Shown: positions 35,753 to 44,936, counted from the stretch's first letter. The stretch is DNA of 64,000 bases from Thermanaerothrix sp034436175 (GCA_964427505.1 CAYRUO010000009.1:1-64000); one strand, 5' to 3'. Notes: a model not told the origin generated them from the letters alone. Program-made: numbers and translations.

Positions 35753-36913
35753 ATGCCAACGAGGACGCTAACCAGTCTCCAGGATTGTCAGGATTTCATC
35801 ACCGGTTTGAAACTGCTTGGCACAGGCGGTGGCGGTTCACCCACCTCTGGTATGGAGATGCTGACACAAGCCCTCAACGAGGGCCTCACCCTCGGTTGGA
35901 TAGATGCCTCAGAATTACCCGACAACGTCTACAGTTGCACAACGTTCGGCTCAGGTTCAATTTCAGAAGAGACTCCCGGCAACTTAGAAGAGATTTATGC
36001 CTTAGGTAGAAAACGTAATATCCCCGTACGCTACGCTTATCGCGCCCCGGAGATTGCCGTGCGAGAGTTAGAAGCCTATGCAGGGGTCAAGATTGGTGCA
36101 ATTGTGCCGGTGGAACTCGGCGCCTCAAACACTCCCGCCCCGTTGGTGACCGCGGCCCGCTTGGGACTCCCTCTCGTGGATGGGGATTACAGTGGACGCG
36201 CCGTACCCCAGGATATGCAAACCACCTATTTTCTGAAGGGCATCCCTACACATCCCGCCGCAATTGTAGACTGGTGGGGTAATATCCTCATCCTGAAAGA
36301 GGCCGTTACCATTGAGATGGGGGAACGTATTGGCAAAATGCTGGGCGTGGCTGCTTTTGGGGTGGTGTATTTTGCCAATCTCTTGCTCTCCGCCCAACAG
36401 ACCCGTGATACCATCGTGCCCGGCACGCTCACGCTAGCCTTGGAATTAGGCCAGGCCGTTCATCGGGCTGTAGAGGCAGGTCGAAACCCAATTGCGGAGA
36501 TCATCCGCATGTTGGATGGATGGTTACTCTTCCAAGGCGTTGTGACGGGCAAAGAGTGGCAAGACAAAGACGGCGTGATGATAGGGACAACGTTTATCGA
36601 GGGAAACGGGCCATTTAGCGGAAAACGGATGAAAGTCTGGTTCCTTAACGAAAACCACGTGTGTTGGTTGGATGATCAGCCCTATGTGTTCAGTCCTGAC
36701 TTGATCCTATTGGTCAACCCCTACACCGGCGAAGGCTACACCAATACAGAAATAAAAGCAGGTGACCCTGTGGCCGTGTTGGGTGCCAAGGCACATCCCC
36801 TTTTCCGCACCGAATTAGCCTTGCGATACTTTGGCCCTCGCTACTGGGGGTTCGATTTCGACTATGTGCCAATTGAAGAGGTCATACGTTTGAGGGCTGA
36901 GCCGTTCAAATGA
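35753..36913 (+). CDS. DUF917 domain protein, copy 2
   Basis: A 386-residue paralogue of the protein at 26677, with the same LGTGGGGSPTSGMEM start region and the C-terminal RYFGPRYWGFDFDYVPIEE block. GGAGGG ends directly at an ATG at 35747, so the ATG at 35753 is the more likely start. The two copies are clearly different in sequence and sit on opposite sides of the importer, which suggests two related but distinct ring or amide substrates, or a two-subunit enzyme. Confidence 0.82.
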   Translation: MPTRTLTSLQDCQDFITGLKLLGTGGGGSPTSGMEMLTQALNEGLTLGWIDASELPDNVYSCTTFGSGSISEETPGNLEEIYALGRKRNIPVRYAYRAPEIAVRELEAYAGVKIGAIVPVELGASNTPAPLVTAARLGLPLVDGDYSGRAVPQDMQTTYFLKGIPTHPAAIVDWWGNILILKEAVTIEMGERIGKMLGVAAFGVVYFANLLLSAQQTRDTIVPGTLTLALELGQAVHRAVEAGRNPIAEIIRMLDGWLLFQGVVTGKEWQDKDGVMIGTTFIEGNGPFSGKRMKVWFLNENHVCWLDDQPYVFSPDLILLVNPYTGEGYTNTEIKAGDPVAVLGAKAHPLFRTELALRYFGPRYWGFDFDYVPIEEVIRLRAEPFK

Positions 36914-37342
36914 ACGTTTGAAGACCCAACAAACACAAAATACCCCAGATTCATCACATTGCTATTGCCCCTTTAGCAGTTGTTCACAAGCGGGTAGAGA
37001 ACAAATGTATGAACCACTGCGATCAGGGGGTAGAAGAAAGATTCTCAAACACAGTTCAGAGAATCACTAACCGTAACACCTAAGGTGAGGGCAGGTGCTG
37101 TTTTCAGCATAATAGGAATCTATCTGCAATGCGACAAGCCTTTTGAGCCAGAGGTCATCTCCAATCATGAACCCATGCCAAATGCTTTGGGGGTTAAAAG
37201 GCGAAAATAGAGAGGTCAAACTTTCAAATCACTTCCTCTCTCGGACAACGGATAACTGAATTTGCCCTCATACGGCTAACTTTTGACACTGACATTTGAC
37301 AATATGGTATAATGTATCAAAGCGCTAAAAACGGAGGTTCTT
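36914..37342 (+). other. Intergenic region upstream of the rightward sugar operon
   Basis: About 430 bp without a credible gene. The last 60 bases hold the promoter described at 37282-37319. I see no other structure I can support. Confidence 0.6.
37282..37319 (+). promoter_or_regulatory. Promoter/operator of the class II aldolase operon
   Basis: TTGACA (37283-37288) and TATAAT (37308-37313) are separated by 19 bases, longer than ideal. TTTGACA occurs twice in direct orientation (37282, 37295), and ATGTATCAAA follows, making an imperfect inverted repeat around the -10. TTTGACA also forms half of the palindrome at 47453, so a shared SorC-type regulator is possible. Confidence 0.5.
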
Positions 37343-37933
37343 ATGGCTTCTCTTCCTGAACTTATCGCCCAAATGGGGCGCAGAATGTTTGAACGGCGGC
37401 TCACCGATATATCGGGCGGAAACATCAGCGCCCGCGAAGGCGATACCCTCTACATCACCCCTAAATACAGCGGTAGCCGCCGTCACTGGCAACTCTCCCC
37501 CGAGGATATCCTCAGCGGCCCCCTTGATCCCGCCTACTGGCAGCAGCAACCCCTCTTTTCGCGCGAAGGTAAAGCCCACCTGGCAATCTACGCAGCCTTT
37601 CCCGCAGCCCAAGCCGTTATTCATGCCCATCCTTTTCATGTTCTCCCCTTTTGCATGATGTCTCGCCCCATTCCTCCGGTGCTGGAAAACACGCAAAAAT
37701 TTGGCGTTATTGAAGTTGTCTCCCCCGCCCCTGCCCACAGCCAGGAATTAGCCGACAACATCGTGGCGGGTTTACAAGGCAAAGAAGAACGCATTCGTCA
37801 GCAGGCCGCCGCCGTGCTCATCCCCTATCACGGAATCATTGTAGCCGCCAAGGATTTGTGGGCCGCGATTGATACGGTAGAACGAATTGATTGGAACGCC
37901 TGGTGCATCCTGGCCGGCAAATGGCTGGATTAG
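37343..37933 (+). CDS. Class II aldolase (fuculose-1-phosphate aldolase-like)
   Basis: A 196-residue zinc aldolase of the FucA/AraD family. The catalytic Glu appears in FSREGKAHLAIY, zinc ligands are the His residues in VIHAHPFH and the later His in PYHGII, and the N-terminal DISGGNIS matches the phosphate-binding loop. FucA-type enzymes split ketose 1-phosphates into DHAP and an aldehyde. With the isomerase and FGGY kinase at 48600-51545 this would complete a fuculose-type pathway. CGGAGG precedes the ATG. It is first in a six-gene operon. Confidence 0.87.
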   Translation: MASLPELIAQMGRRMFERRLTDISGGNISAREGDTLYITPKYSGSRRHWQLSPEDILSGPLDPAYWQQQPLFSREGKAHLAIYAAFPAAQAVIHAHPFHVLPFCMMSRPIPPVLENTQKFGVIEVVSPAPAHSQELADNIVAGLQGKEERIRQQAAAVLIPYHGIIVAAKDLWAAIDTVERIDWNAWCILAGKWLD

Positions 37934-37957
37934 AAACGCCATCTCAAGGAATCCTCT

Positions 37958-38905
37958 ATGTATTTGACCGTTACGCCCAACTCGGCTTTGGATCGTGTAT
38001 ATTTTATTGACGCTTTTATCCCCGGCACCCGAATGGTAGCCTCAAAAAGTGTTGAGAGTGTGGGGGGCAAAGGGCTGGATGCATCCGTAGCCCTGAGGGG
38101 GTTAAATCTAGAAACCTTAGCCCTCGGGTTTGTAGCCGGGAGCAACGGGCGTGCACTGGTTGATCTTCTAGACACCTATGGGATTCACCATGATCTTATA
38201 TGGGTGGAGGGAGAAACCCGCTTGGCGATGGTGATTGTGGAACAAAGCCATCATCGTCACAGCCATATCATGGCCGGGGGGTATACCGTTCCGGCATCTG
38301 CTCAGGAAGAACTCATCAGCCGCTTTGAACGTCATCTCGGTTCGGCCCGTTGGATTATCCTGGCCGGCTCTCTCCCCCAAGGTGTCCCGCCTGACTTCTA
38401 CGCGCGACTAACCCTTATCGCCAAGCGCTCAGGGAAGCCGGTGTTGATTGATTGTCCTGGTGAACCCGCCCGCCAATCCTTGTCAGCCTCGCCTACGATC
38501 CTCAAGATGAATTGGCAGGAATTCAATCAAACCTTTCGGGTTTCCCCAAACTCTCTGGAAGCACTGGCATTACAAGCCTCTGAGGTTCGATCTTCGATGA
38601 ATTTGCCCTCTCTGGTCGTGACCTGCGGTGAGGAAGGGATACTAGCCATAACCCCCCACATGTCTCTACTCGCCAAAGCCCCTAGGCAGGAAGCCGTCAA
38701 CGCCGCCGGAGCAGGCGATGCCACCTCGGCGGCACTGGCATGGCGACTTTCACTTGGCGATCCGTGGCCAGAAGCCTTACGCTGGGCGGCGGCTACCGGT
38801 GCGGCGGCGGTCTTGACCGAGAAAACCGGCGAATGTCATTTCGAGGATGTCCTAAAACTATATCCCTCGGTCCAAGTTCGTGAAATAAATCCCCCGAAAT
38901 CGTAA
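37958..38905 (+). CDS. PfkB family sugar (phospho)kinase, 1-phosphofructokinase/LacC-like
   Basis: A 315-residue ribokinase-fold kinase. N-terminal TPNSALDRVYFID and the glycine motif SVGGKGLDASVALRG match the 1-phosphofructokinase/tagatose-6-phosphate kinase group; AAGAGDATSAALAW holds the anion hole and catalytic Asp. It probably phosphorylates a ketohexose phosphate. A second member of this subfamily (fruK) is at 61958. The TPNSALD form (TLNPAID in most) is slightly unusual, as is Leu-Asp in place of Asn after GGKG, where PfkB enzymes usually have VN. Confidence 0.85.
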   Translation: MYLTVTPNSALDRVYFIDAFIPGTRMVASKSVESVGGKGLDASVALRGLNLETLALGFVAGSNGRALVDLLDTYGIHHDLIWVEGETRLAMVIVEQSHHRHSHIMAGGYTVPASAQEELISRFERHLGSARWIILAGSLPQGVPPDFYARLTLIAKRSGKPVLIDCPGEPARQSLSASPTILKMNWQEFNQTFRVSPNSLEALALQASEVRSSMNLPSLVVTCGEEGILAITPHMSLLAKAPRQEAVNAAGAGDATSAALAWRLSLGDPWPEALRWAAATGAAAVLTEKTGECHFEDVLKLYPSVQVREINPPKS

Positions 38906-38926
38906 AATTTTTCAGGAGAACCGATC

Positions 38927-39520
38927 ATGCTTAACCCCATTGACTATCCTATTAGCCTTGATTTCGATTCGGAGAATGGTATTTTTGAACCCTGTCCTCA
39001 GGTAACTCCCCGCTACCTCAGCGACCTCAAAGAAATGTTCAGCGATCAGCAAACCGTTGAGCGAATCTTGCAGGAGAGCAATCCTCTCATTTACGAGATC
39101 CGCTATTACCCCTTCACTACCACCAAGTCAGATATGGCGTTGGCCGTTACGCGCATTTTTCCCGGCACCGTTGGTGATGAGTACTATATGACCAAGGGAC
39201 ATAAGCACCAACGTGAAGATCAGCCCGAGGTATACTATTGTGTAAGAGGAGAAGGTTTTCTGCTTTTAGACACCTTAGAGGGAGAGTTTCGCGCCGTTCC
39301 GTGGCGGGCCGGGGTCATTACGCACATTCCGCCCATGTGGGCACATCGTGTGGTCAATACCGGCAATGATTTACTGGTCTTTATCGGTGTGTTTCACTTG
39401 AGCGCAGGACATGATTATGACATTGTCGCGCGGAAGGGGTTTGCGTACCGTGTCCTTGCTAAAAACGGAAAACCCGAACTGGTAAAACAAGATCAATTCG
39501 CCTTTTTTGAATCACCCTAA
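38927..39520 (+). CDS. Glucose-6-phosphate isomerase, archaeal cupin type
   Basis: A 197-residue single-domain cupin of the archaeal phosphoglucose isomerase family (PF06560), which interconverts glucose 6-phosphate and fructose 6-phosphate and is unrelated to classical Pgi. Family motifs are YYMTKGHKH, EDQPEVYYCVRGEG (His, His, Glu ligands) and PPMWAHRVVNTG (fourth ligand His). CAGGAG precedes the ATG. In an operon with a ROK kinase and a PfkB kinase it could serve glycolytic entry, or a related aldose/ketose phosphate pair. Confidence 0.85.
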   Translation: MLNPIDYPISLDFDSENGIFEPCPQVTPRYLSDLKEMFSDQQTVERILQESNPLIYEIRYYPFTTTKSDMALAVTRIFPGTVGDEYYMTKGHKHQREDQPEVYYCVRGEGFLLLDTLEGEFRAVPWRAGVITHIPPMWAHRVVNTGNDLLVFIGVFHLSAGHDYDIVARKGFAYRVLAKNGKPELVKQDQFAFFESP

Positions 39521-39540
39521 ATGGGTTCGAGGGCAACCCC

Positions 39541-40533
39541 ATGGCTCAGGAAACGGTCTATTGTATCGGCATAGATATCGGGGGCACCAAAATATCGCTT
39601 GGGGTATTTGATCCTAACGGCACGTTATATGGTCAAATCCAGAACATACCGGTTCCCTTTGATGAGAAAAAGGTAGCCGACCCCAACCGCATGATAAATT
39701 TGATCACGCCCTTTATCGAGGAAGCCCGAGAAAACCATTCGCCCCTCATCGGTATTGGCCTCAGCATATGCGGCAACGTAGATAAACATACCGGAGAGGC
39801 GGTGTTAACCCCCAACCTACACTGGCGAAATGTGCCGTTCGGTGCCATGATCCAAGATGCCTTCCATCTGCCTGTATTTGCCGGTACCGACGTGCGGGCC
39901 GCAACTCTGGCGGAGCGCTTGTGGGGAGTCGCACGAGACGCCCGTTTTTTCGCCTGGTGCACCGTAGGTACCGGTTATGGAGGGTATCTTTTTCTGGACG
40001 GCAAACTCTACGACGGCTACCATGGGTTCGCCGGCCCGTTCGGGCACATCACATGGGACGAAGAAGGTTATCCCTGTGGCTGTGGCCGCCGTGGTTGTTT
40101 TGAAACCTTTGTTGCCGGACCGGCGATTGCCCGGGCGGGGCAAGCAGCCGTTGATGCCGGCCACAGCCCGCTCATGGCATCGCTCAGCCAAGGAGGACGC
40201 GTGACGACCCACGTTGTCATCCAGGCGTATAACCAGAATGACCCGGCTGCCGTGACCATTATCGAGCAAGTGGCCCGCCTGATTGCCATTAACCTCTCGG
40301 GTTTGGTCAACGCCCTCGATTTGGAAATGATTGTCCTAGGTGGAGGCGTAATTCAGGCCTGCCCCAAGTTGCTGGACCGGATTGATCACCATATCCGGAA
40401 TTACCTCATGTCCGATGAAGCCCGCCGTGATCTGCGCCTAGAACGAGAGACGTTTGTCAATTCGGCACTCTACGGCGCCGCCGCCGATGTCTTTGTTCGC
40501 AGTGGGGTGATCCGTGAAGCGTTAGGTGCCTAG
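39541..40533 (+). CDS. ROK family sugar kinase
   Basis: A 330-residue ROK protein without helix-turn-helix. It has the phosphate loop DIGGTK (residues 11-16), catalytic region FAGTDVRAATLAE, and zinc motif CGCGRRGC. In the usual GEIGH position it reads GPFGH, so the Glu that contacts the sugar is replaced by Pro-Phe, a deviation worth noting for substrate choice. It follows the isomerase gene by 20 bp and precedes the SorC regulator gene. Confidence 0.85.
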   Translation: MAQETVYCIGIDIGGTKISLGVFDPNGTLYGQIQNIPVPFDEKKVADPNRMINLITPFIEEARENHSPLIGIGLSICGNVDKHTGEAVLTPNLHWRNVPFGAMIQDAFHLPVFAGTDVRAATLAERLWGVARDARFFAWCTVGTGYGGYLFLDGKLYDGYHGFAGPFGHITWDEEGYPCGCGRRGCFETFVAGPAIARAGQAAVDAGHSPLMASLSQGGRVTTHVVIQAYNQNDPAAVTIIEQVARLIAINLSGLVNALDLEMIVLGGGVIQACPKLLDRIDHHIRNYLMSDEARRDLRLERETFVNSALYGAAADVFVRSGVIREALGA

Positions 40534-40548
40534 GTGAGATAAACCTCA

Positions 40549-41508
40549 ATGGACGATAAAAAAATCACCCAACGTCCGGATTTGTTGGCAACCCTCGTTG
40601 AGGTCGCCCATCTCTACTATGAAGAAAATCTCTCCCAACAGGAAATCGCCGATCGTCTCAACGTTTCCCGCTCTTTAATTGCGCTCTATCTCAAGAAAGC
40701 CCGCGAGCAAGGCATCGTTCAAATTACCATCCGTGACCCTCAAAATGTGTTCCAACATCTCGCGCTTCAACTGCAAGAGCGCTATCACCTGCGCTATGCA
40801 GAAGTGGTATCCAGCGCTCACCTTTCGAGCATCTTAACGCGCCGTGCATTGGGCAATGCCGTAGCCCAATACCTCGACCGCGTTCTGCAAGATGGCGACA
40901 TCCTGGGCTTGGACTGGGGACGCACAATTATGGAAGTGGTTAACCTTTTAGCCCCAAGCCGCCCGCGGCAAATTGAAATTGTTCCCCTGCTGGGGGAAAG
41001 CAGTTCTACCGGAAGTTACACCCAACTTAACCAGATTGTGTTGCAGGCAGCACGGGCCTTCAATGCCACACCGTACTTTCTCTTAGTGCCTCTACTAGTA
41101 GGCTCCAAAGCCTTGCGCGATGCCCTTATGGCCGACATCACCACGCAAGAGGTCATTTCGCGTTGGGATCGCTTAACCTATGCATGTGTGGGCATTGGCC
41201 CCATTCCTTTGATCGAAGGGCAAGTGGTCTATATCGGGCAGGAAAATCTCTCCGAGTTAATTCGACAAAAAGCCGTGGGTAACATTTGTGCCCATTATTT
41301 TGATCAAGACGGGCGTGTGCTTTCTCAGGAATTCAAAGACCGCTTGATCGGGATCAGCGTAGAACAGTTGAAAAGCACAAAGAATGTCATTGCCGCGGCA
41401 GGTGGGGTGGAAAAAGGGCGTGCTGTTGCCGCCGCGCTGCGCACCGGTCTGATTACCCACCTTTTTGTGGATGAAGCCCTGGCCCGCTTACTACTGGACA
41501 AGTCATAA
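40549..41508 (+). CDS. SorC family sugar-binding transcriptional regulator, copy 1
   Basis: A 319-residue regulator. Its N-terminal helix-turn-helix (NLSQQEIADRLNVSRSLIALYL) is followed by the SorC/DeoR-type sugar-phosphate-binding domain (LGLDWGRTIMEVVNLL, GVEKGRAVAAALRTG). Such proteins sense phosphorylated sugars. It is the fifth gene of the rightward operon and has a paralogue at 54624 at the head of the leftward operon, so the module has two related sensors. Targets may be the TTTGACA sites at 37282 and 47453. Confidence 0.88.
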   Translation: MDDKKITQRPDLLATLVEVAHLYYEENLSQQEIADRLNVSRSLIALYLKKAREQGIVQITIRDPQNVFQHLALQLQERYHLRYAEVVSSAHLSSILTRRALGNAVAQYLDRVLQDGDILGLDWGRTIMEVVNLLAPSRPRQIEIVPLLGESSSTGSYTQLNQIVLQAARAFNATPYFLLVPLLVGSKALRDALMADITTQEVISRWDRLTYACVGIGPIPLIEGQVVYIGQENLSELIRQKAVGNICAHYFDQDGRVLSQEFKDRLIGISVEQLKSTKNVIAAAGGVEKGRAVAAALRTGLITHLFVDEALARLLLDKS

Positions 41509-41532
41509 CCCAACCCATTATCGGAGGGAACG

Positions 41533-42291
41533 ATGGAACTGAAAAATAAAGTCGCCATTATCACCGGCGCCAGTGGCGGCATCGGTCAATGTATTGCGCT
41601 AGAACTGGCCGGTGCCGGGGTACGGACGATGTTGGTAGGGCGTTCGGAGCAGAAATTGGAGGCCGTGGCTAAAGAAATAATCTCAAAGGGCGGCGTTGCC
41701 ACGTGGTATGCCATAGATATCCGAGAGGCGTCTGCCGTAAACGACATGGTCAATGAAACCCTCAAGCGCTTTGATCAGATTGACATCTTGGTCAACGCCG
41801 CGTTTTGGGGCCCACCTGCCAGCCTGGAAGACACCACGGAAGAATTCTGGGATCAAACCTTGGATACCACGCTCAAAGCCGCTTTCCTTTGCGTCCGCGC
41901 CGTCGTCCCCCAGATGAAACGACAGGGATATGGGCGAATTGTCAACATCGGTTCACGGGCGGGAAAAGTGGGCGAGGATAACCGAACCGCCTACTGTGCC
42001 GCTAAATGGGGCTTAGAAGGATTAACCGCCGCGCTTTCTGAGGAACTTCGTCGCTATAATATCCACGTGCACTTAATCTCCCCTGCGGCCACCAATACGC
42101 CTTGGTGGCGAGAAGTTCCTGCCAACTTAACCCCGGAAGTCATCGCGAGGATGATCCCGCCCGAGGTGGTCGCTCAAGCCGTGCGATGGGTAATCAGCCT
42201 GCCGGATCAAGTGCATGTCCCCGACCTACCCATCTATAATTTTCAGAATCCTTTTGAGGGGAAAAACTCACCCTTCGAAGGGCTTTCGTAA
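41533..42291 (+). CDS. Short-chain dehydrogenase/reductase
   Basis: A 252-residue classical SDR: cofactor motif TGASGGIGQ (residues 11-19), NIGSRAGKVG with the catalytic Ser, and YCAAKWG with Tyr and Lys. GGAGGG lies before the ATG. It ends the rightward sugar operon and probably acts on a sugar, polyol or aldehyde of the pathway; the exact substrate cannot be read from the sequence. Confidence 0.88.
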   Translation: MELKNKVAIITGASGGIGQCIALELAGAGVRTMLVGRSEQKLEAVAKEIISKGGVATWYAIDIREASAVNDMVNETLKRFDQIDILVNAAFWGPPASLEDTTEEFWDQTLDTTLKAAFLCVRAVVPQMKRQGYGRIVNIGSRAGKVGEDNRTAYCAAKWGLEGLTAALSEELRRYNIHVHLISPAATNTPWWREVPANLTPEVIARMIPPEVVAQAVRWVISLPDQVHVPDLPIYNFQNPFEGKNSPFEGLS

Positions 42292-42309
42292 ATTCTCAAA
42301 ATATAGAGC

Positions 42310-42343
42310 GCGGAACGGTGAGCATGTGAGCCCACCGTTCCGC
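42310..42343. terminator. Bidirectional hairpin between converging operons
   Basis: An 11-bp perfect stem (GCGGAACGGTG with CACCGTTCCGC) and a 12-base loop, 19 bases after the SDR gene and 31 bases past the end of the permease gene. T-tracts are weak; on the minus strand TATATTTTG follows. Confidence 0.65.
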
Positions 42344-42373
42344 AAAGGAGAAAGGAGGATGCGGAGACATCCT

Positions 42374-43405
42374 TCAGGATTGTGCTATCGGTGATTTAGC
42401 CCGTCCCGGTACAGTGCCCACACGAATGCGTGATTTTTGAACTTCGAGCAGCAACGCCACAAGGATGATAAGGCCGCGCACACCCGTGATCCAGAATGGA
42501 TCAACCTCCATAATGTTTAAGCCGGTATCCACCACAGAGAGCAGTAACACTCCAGAGAATGCCCCCACAATGCTTCCTGCGCCGCCAGAGAGCGCAACCC
42601 CACCGATGACCGCCGAGGCAACGGTTTCCAAGGTCATCCCCTGACCCAACGTTGGTGTCGAGACCTCCAGCCGTCCCAGAAGCATCCAGGATGCCAAGCC
42701 CGCCATGAAGCCGCCGATCATATAGGCCTGCGTAATGGTGCGTTCGGGTTTAAATCCGGAGGCTCGGGCGGCATCGCGATTCGCCCCAACGGCATAAAGT
42801 TCACGCCCAAATCGGGTATATCGAACGAAAAATTCAAAAACCAGAAATAGAAGAAGAGTAACCACAACCGAGACCGGAATCGCCCCGATTCGTCCGCCCC
42901 CCAACCAATTAAATTCCTTGGGAGTTCCCGGCATAATCGCCCCCAGACTGATCACATAAGCGATTCCGCGCAAAAATAACTGCATCGCCAAAGTGACAAT
43001 AAAGTTATTCATACGCAACCGGGTAATCAACATCCCATTGATCCAGCCGATCAGTGTTCCCAAGATCAGCATGATTGGAATCACAATGAAGGGAGAAAGT
43101 TCCCAACCAATCCCCCCGGCTTGGGCAAGGGTCATTTCGCGATAGGGTAACATGAGCCAGGCCGCGAGGACGGTAAGCAGAGAGACAATCCCCTCGGCAG
43201 AAAGGTCGAAATTTCCGCTCAAAAGACAAATGGTTTGACCAATGGTTAACACCCCCAGAACGCTGGCGTGCAAAAGCACATTAATCAAGGTGACACCGCT
43301 CAGAAATTTTCCCCCCGTTCTAACGGTGAAGAAAATAACCACCAATATAAGAATGAACCAGATCATTTGATCAAGGATAAACTGAAGCCACTTGCTTCTG
43401 GTCAT
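42374..43405 (-). CDS. Sugar ABC transporter permease, RbsC type, copy 2
   Basis: A 343-residue polytopic permease of the ribose/galactose (CUT2) family: LLSGNFDLSAEGIVSL near residue 60, GVALSGGAGSIVGAFSGVLL in the C-terminal half. The ATG at 43405 with AAGGAGG 8 bases upstream is chosen over 43462. It overlaps the end of the ATPase gene by 35 bases. It is a second, divergent permease, so the transporter is probably a heterodimer with the protein from 44937. Confidence 0.9.
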   Translation of the reverse strand: MTRSKWLQFILDQMIWFILILVVIFFTVRTGGKFLSGVTLINVLLHASVLGVLTIGQTICLLSGNFDLSAEGIVSLLTVLAAWLMLPYREMTLAQAGGIGWELSPFIVIPIMLILGTLIGWINGMLITRLRMNNFIVTLAMQLFLRGIAYVISLGAIMPGTPKEFNWLGGGRIGAIPVSVVVTLLLFLVFEFFVRYTRFGRELYAVGANRDAARASGFKPERTITQAYMIGGFMAGLASWMLLGRLEVSTPTLGQGMTLETVASAVIGGVALSGGAGSIVGAFSGVLLLSVVDTGLNIMEVDPFWITGVRGLIILVALLLEVQKSRIRVGTVPGRAKSPIAQS

Positions 43406-44915
43406 GAGCATTGCCTCCTTCAATTGCCAGCAGGATATTCTCGGGGGTGGTATTGGGATCATCCGCTTTGAACTCAGCGCTGATGCGCCCCTTATACATC
43501 ACCAGGATGCGATCACATACCCCTAGTAGTTCGCGTACTTCGGATGAGATGATCAGAATGCCAATCCCCTGAGATGCTAGTTCATCCACAATGCGATAGA
43601 TATCTAACTTGGCACGGACATCAATTCCCTGCGTAGGCTCATGGAGGATAAGCACGGCAGGGCGGGTGGCGGCTAACTTGGCAAATACGACCTTCTGTTG
43701 ATTGCCGCCGCTCAAAAGGGCAACCCGTTGCTCCGGTGAGGCACAGACAATTCCCAGAGCCTCAATATACCTTTGAACCAGGGTGCGCTCTTTGACAAAA
43801 CTCACAAATCGCAAGGTGTTGATAAGGTGATGCAAGATTGTATAAGTGATATTCTCACGCACCGGCCGAATTCCGACCAAACCGAACCGATAGCGGTCTT
43901 GAGGCAGATAGGCCAGCCCCTGGTCTAAGGCTTCGCGCGGCTCACGTGCAGTAAAGGGTTTTCCATTCACCCAAACCTCGCCGATTCCGCGCCGCTCCAG
44001 CCCAAAAAGCGCCCGACCCAACGCCGCCGCGCCGCTACCCGCAAGCCCGGACAAACCCACAACCTCGCCTTTATGAACCTTGAAGGTAACATCCTCATAA
44101 TGGCCACGTCGCGTCAACCCTCGCACCTCAAGCACAACCTCGTCTTGACACGTGGATCGGCGTTCGTAATCGCGTAACTCTTCACCGACCATGAGGCGAA
44201 TCAAACTCGGAATATCCAGGCTGCTGACCTCATAAGTGCCTATAAGTTGCCCATTGCGCAGAACCGTGACGCGATCACAAATTTCAAAGACCTCCTCCAG
44301 ATGATGGGAGATATAAATAAACGCCACGCCCATCTTCTTTAGAGAGCGGATAAAGCCAAAAAGGCGTTCAATCTCTGCCCGTGCCAGTGCCGCGGTAGGT
44401 TCGTCCAAAATGATAATGCGCGCTTTACTAAAAAGGGCTTTGGCAATGGCCAGCATGGTCTGTTCAACGACCCCAAGCCCCTCAACCTTCTGGTGAACAT
44501 CCAAATCGAGCCCCAATTGGCGCAAGCGCTGCTCGGCATCGTGAAAAGCCACGTTCCAATCCACCAACCCCAAACGATTTACGGGCAAATTGCCGGCCAG
44601 AATATTTTCGGCGACCGTCAAACTATCCATCATTCGAACTTGCTGAGGCACATAGGCAATCCCCGCCTCTAGGGCGCCGCGTGGGGTTACATTGGTGATC
44701 AAGCGCCCGTCAATTCTCAGTTCGCCGCTATCCATGGAATGTAACCCCATCAGGATTGCCATCAACGTTGATTTGCCGGCACCGTTCTTGCCTACTAGGC
44801 CGTGAATTTCCCCTTCAAAAACGGTTAAGTCAACGTTATCCAGAGCCTGCACCCCCGGAAATGTCTTTGATATGCCCTTCATTTCGAGGATAACTTTTGG
44901 TGATCCGGTTTCCAT
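43371..44915 (-). CDS. Sugar ABC transporter ATP-binding protein, RbsA/MglA type
   Basis: A 514-residue double ABC ATPase. The first half has Walker A GKNGAGKST, a divergent signature VEGLGVVEQTMLAIAKAL and Walker B IIILDEPTAAL. The second half has the degenerate loop GLAGSGAAALG and signature LLSGGNQQKVVFAK with Walker B LILHEPTQGID, normal for RbsA. It drives import by the two RbsC-type permeases. The gene order is binding protein, permease, ATPase, permease. Confidence 0.92.
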   Translation of the reverse strand: METGSPKVILEMKGISKTFPGVQALDNVDLTVFEGEIHGLVGKNGAGKSTLMAILMGLHSMDSGELRIDGRLITNVTPRGALEAGIAYVPQQVRMMDSLTVAENILAGNLPVNRLGLVDWNVAFHDAEQRLRQLGLDLDVHQKVEGLGVVEQTMLAIAKALFSKARIIILDEPTAALARAEIERLFGFIRSLKKMGVAFIYISHHLEEVFEICDRVTVLRNGQLIGTYEVSSLDIPSLIRLMVGEELRDYERRSTCQDEVVLEVRGLTRRGHYEDVTFKVHKGEVVGLSGLAGSGAAALGRALFGLERRGIGEVWVNGKPFTAREPREALDQGLAYLPQDRYRFGLVGIRPVRENITYTILHHLINTLRFVSFVKERTLVQRYIEALGIVCASPEQRVALLSGGNQQKVVFAKLAATRPAVLILHEPTQGIDVRAKLDIYRIVDELASQGIGILIISSEVRELLGVCDRILVMYKGRISAEFKADDPNTTPENILLAIEGGNAHDQKQVASVYP

Positions 44916-44936
44916 ACCCTTACCCCTTTATCAGAA

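Noticed and set aside
25400..36925. TTCAAACGTT-like palindromes near 25407 and at 36905-36922
   Set aside because: Only a short imperfect similarity; not enough to call a shared operator or att site.
36914..37281. Possible small RNA or riboswitch in the long gap before the aldolase operon
   Set aside because: No strong stem-loops, terminator or conserved motif could be seen by eye.
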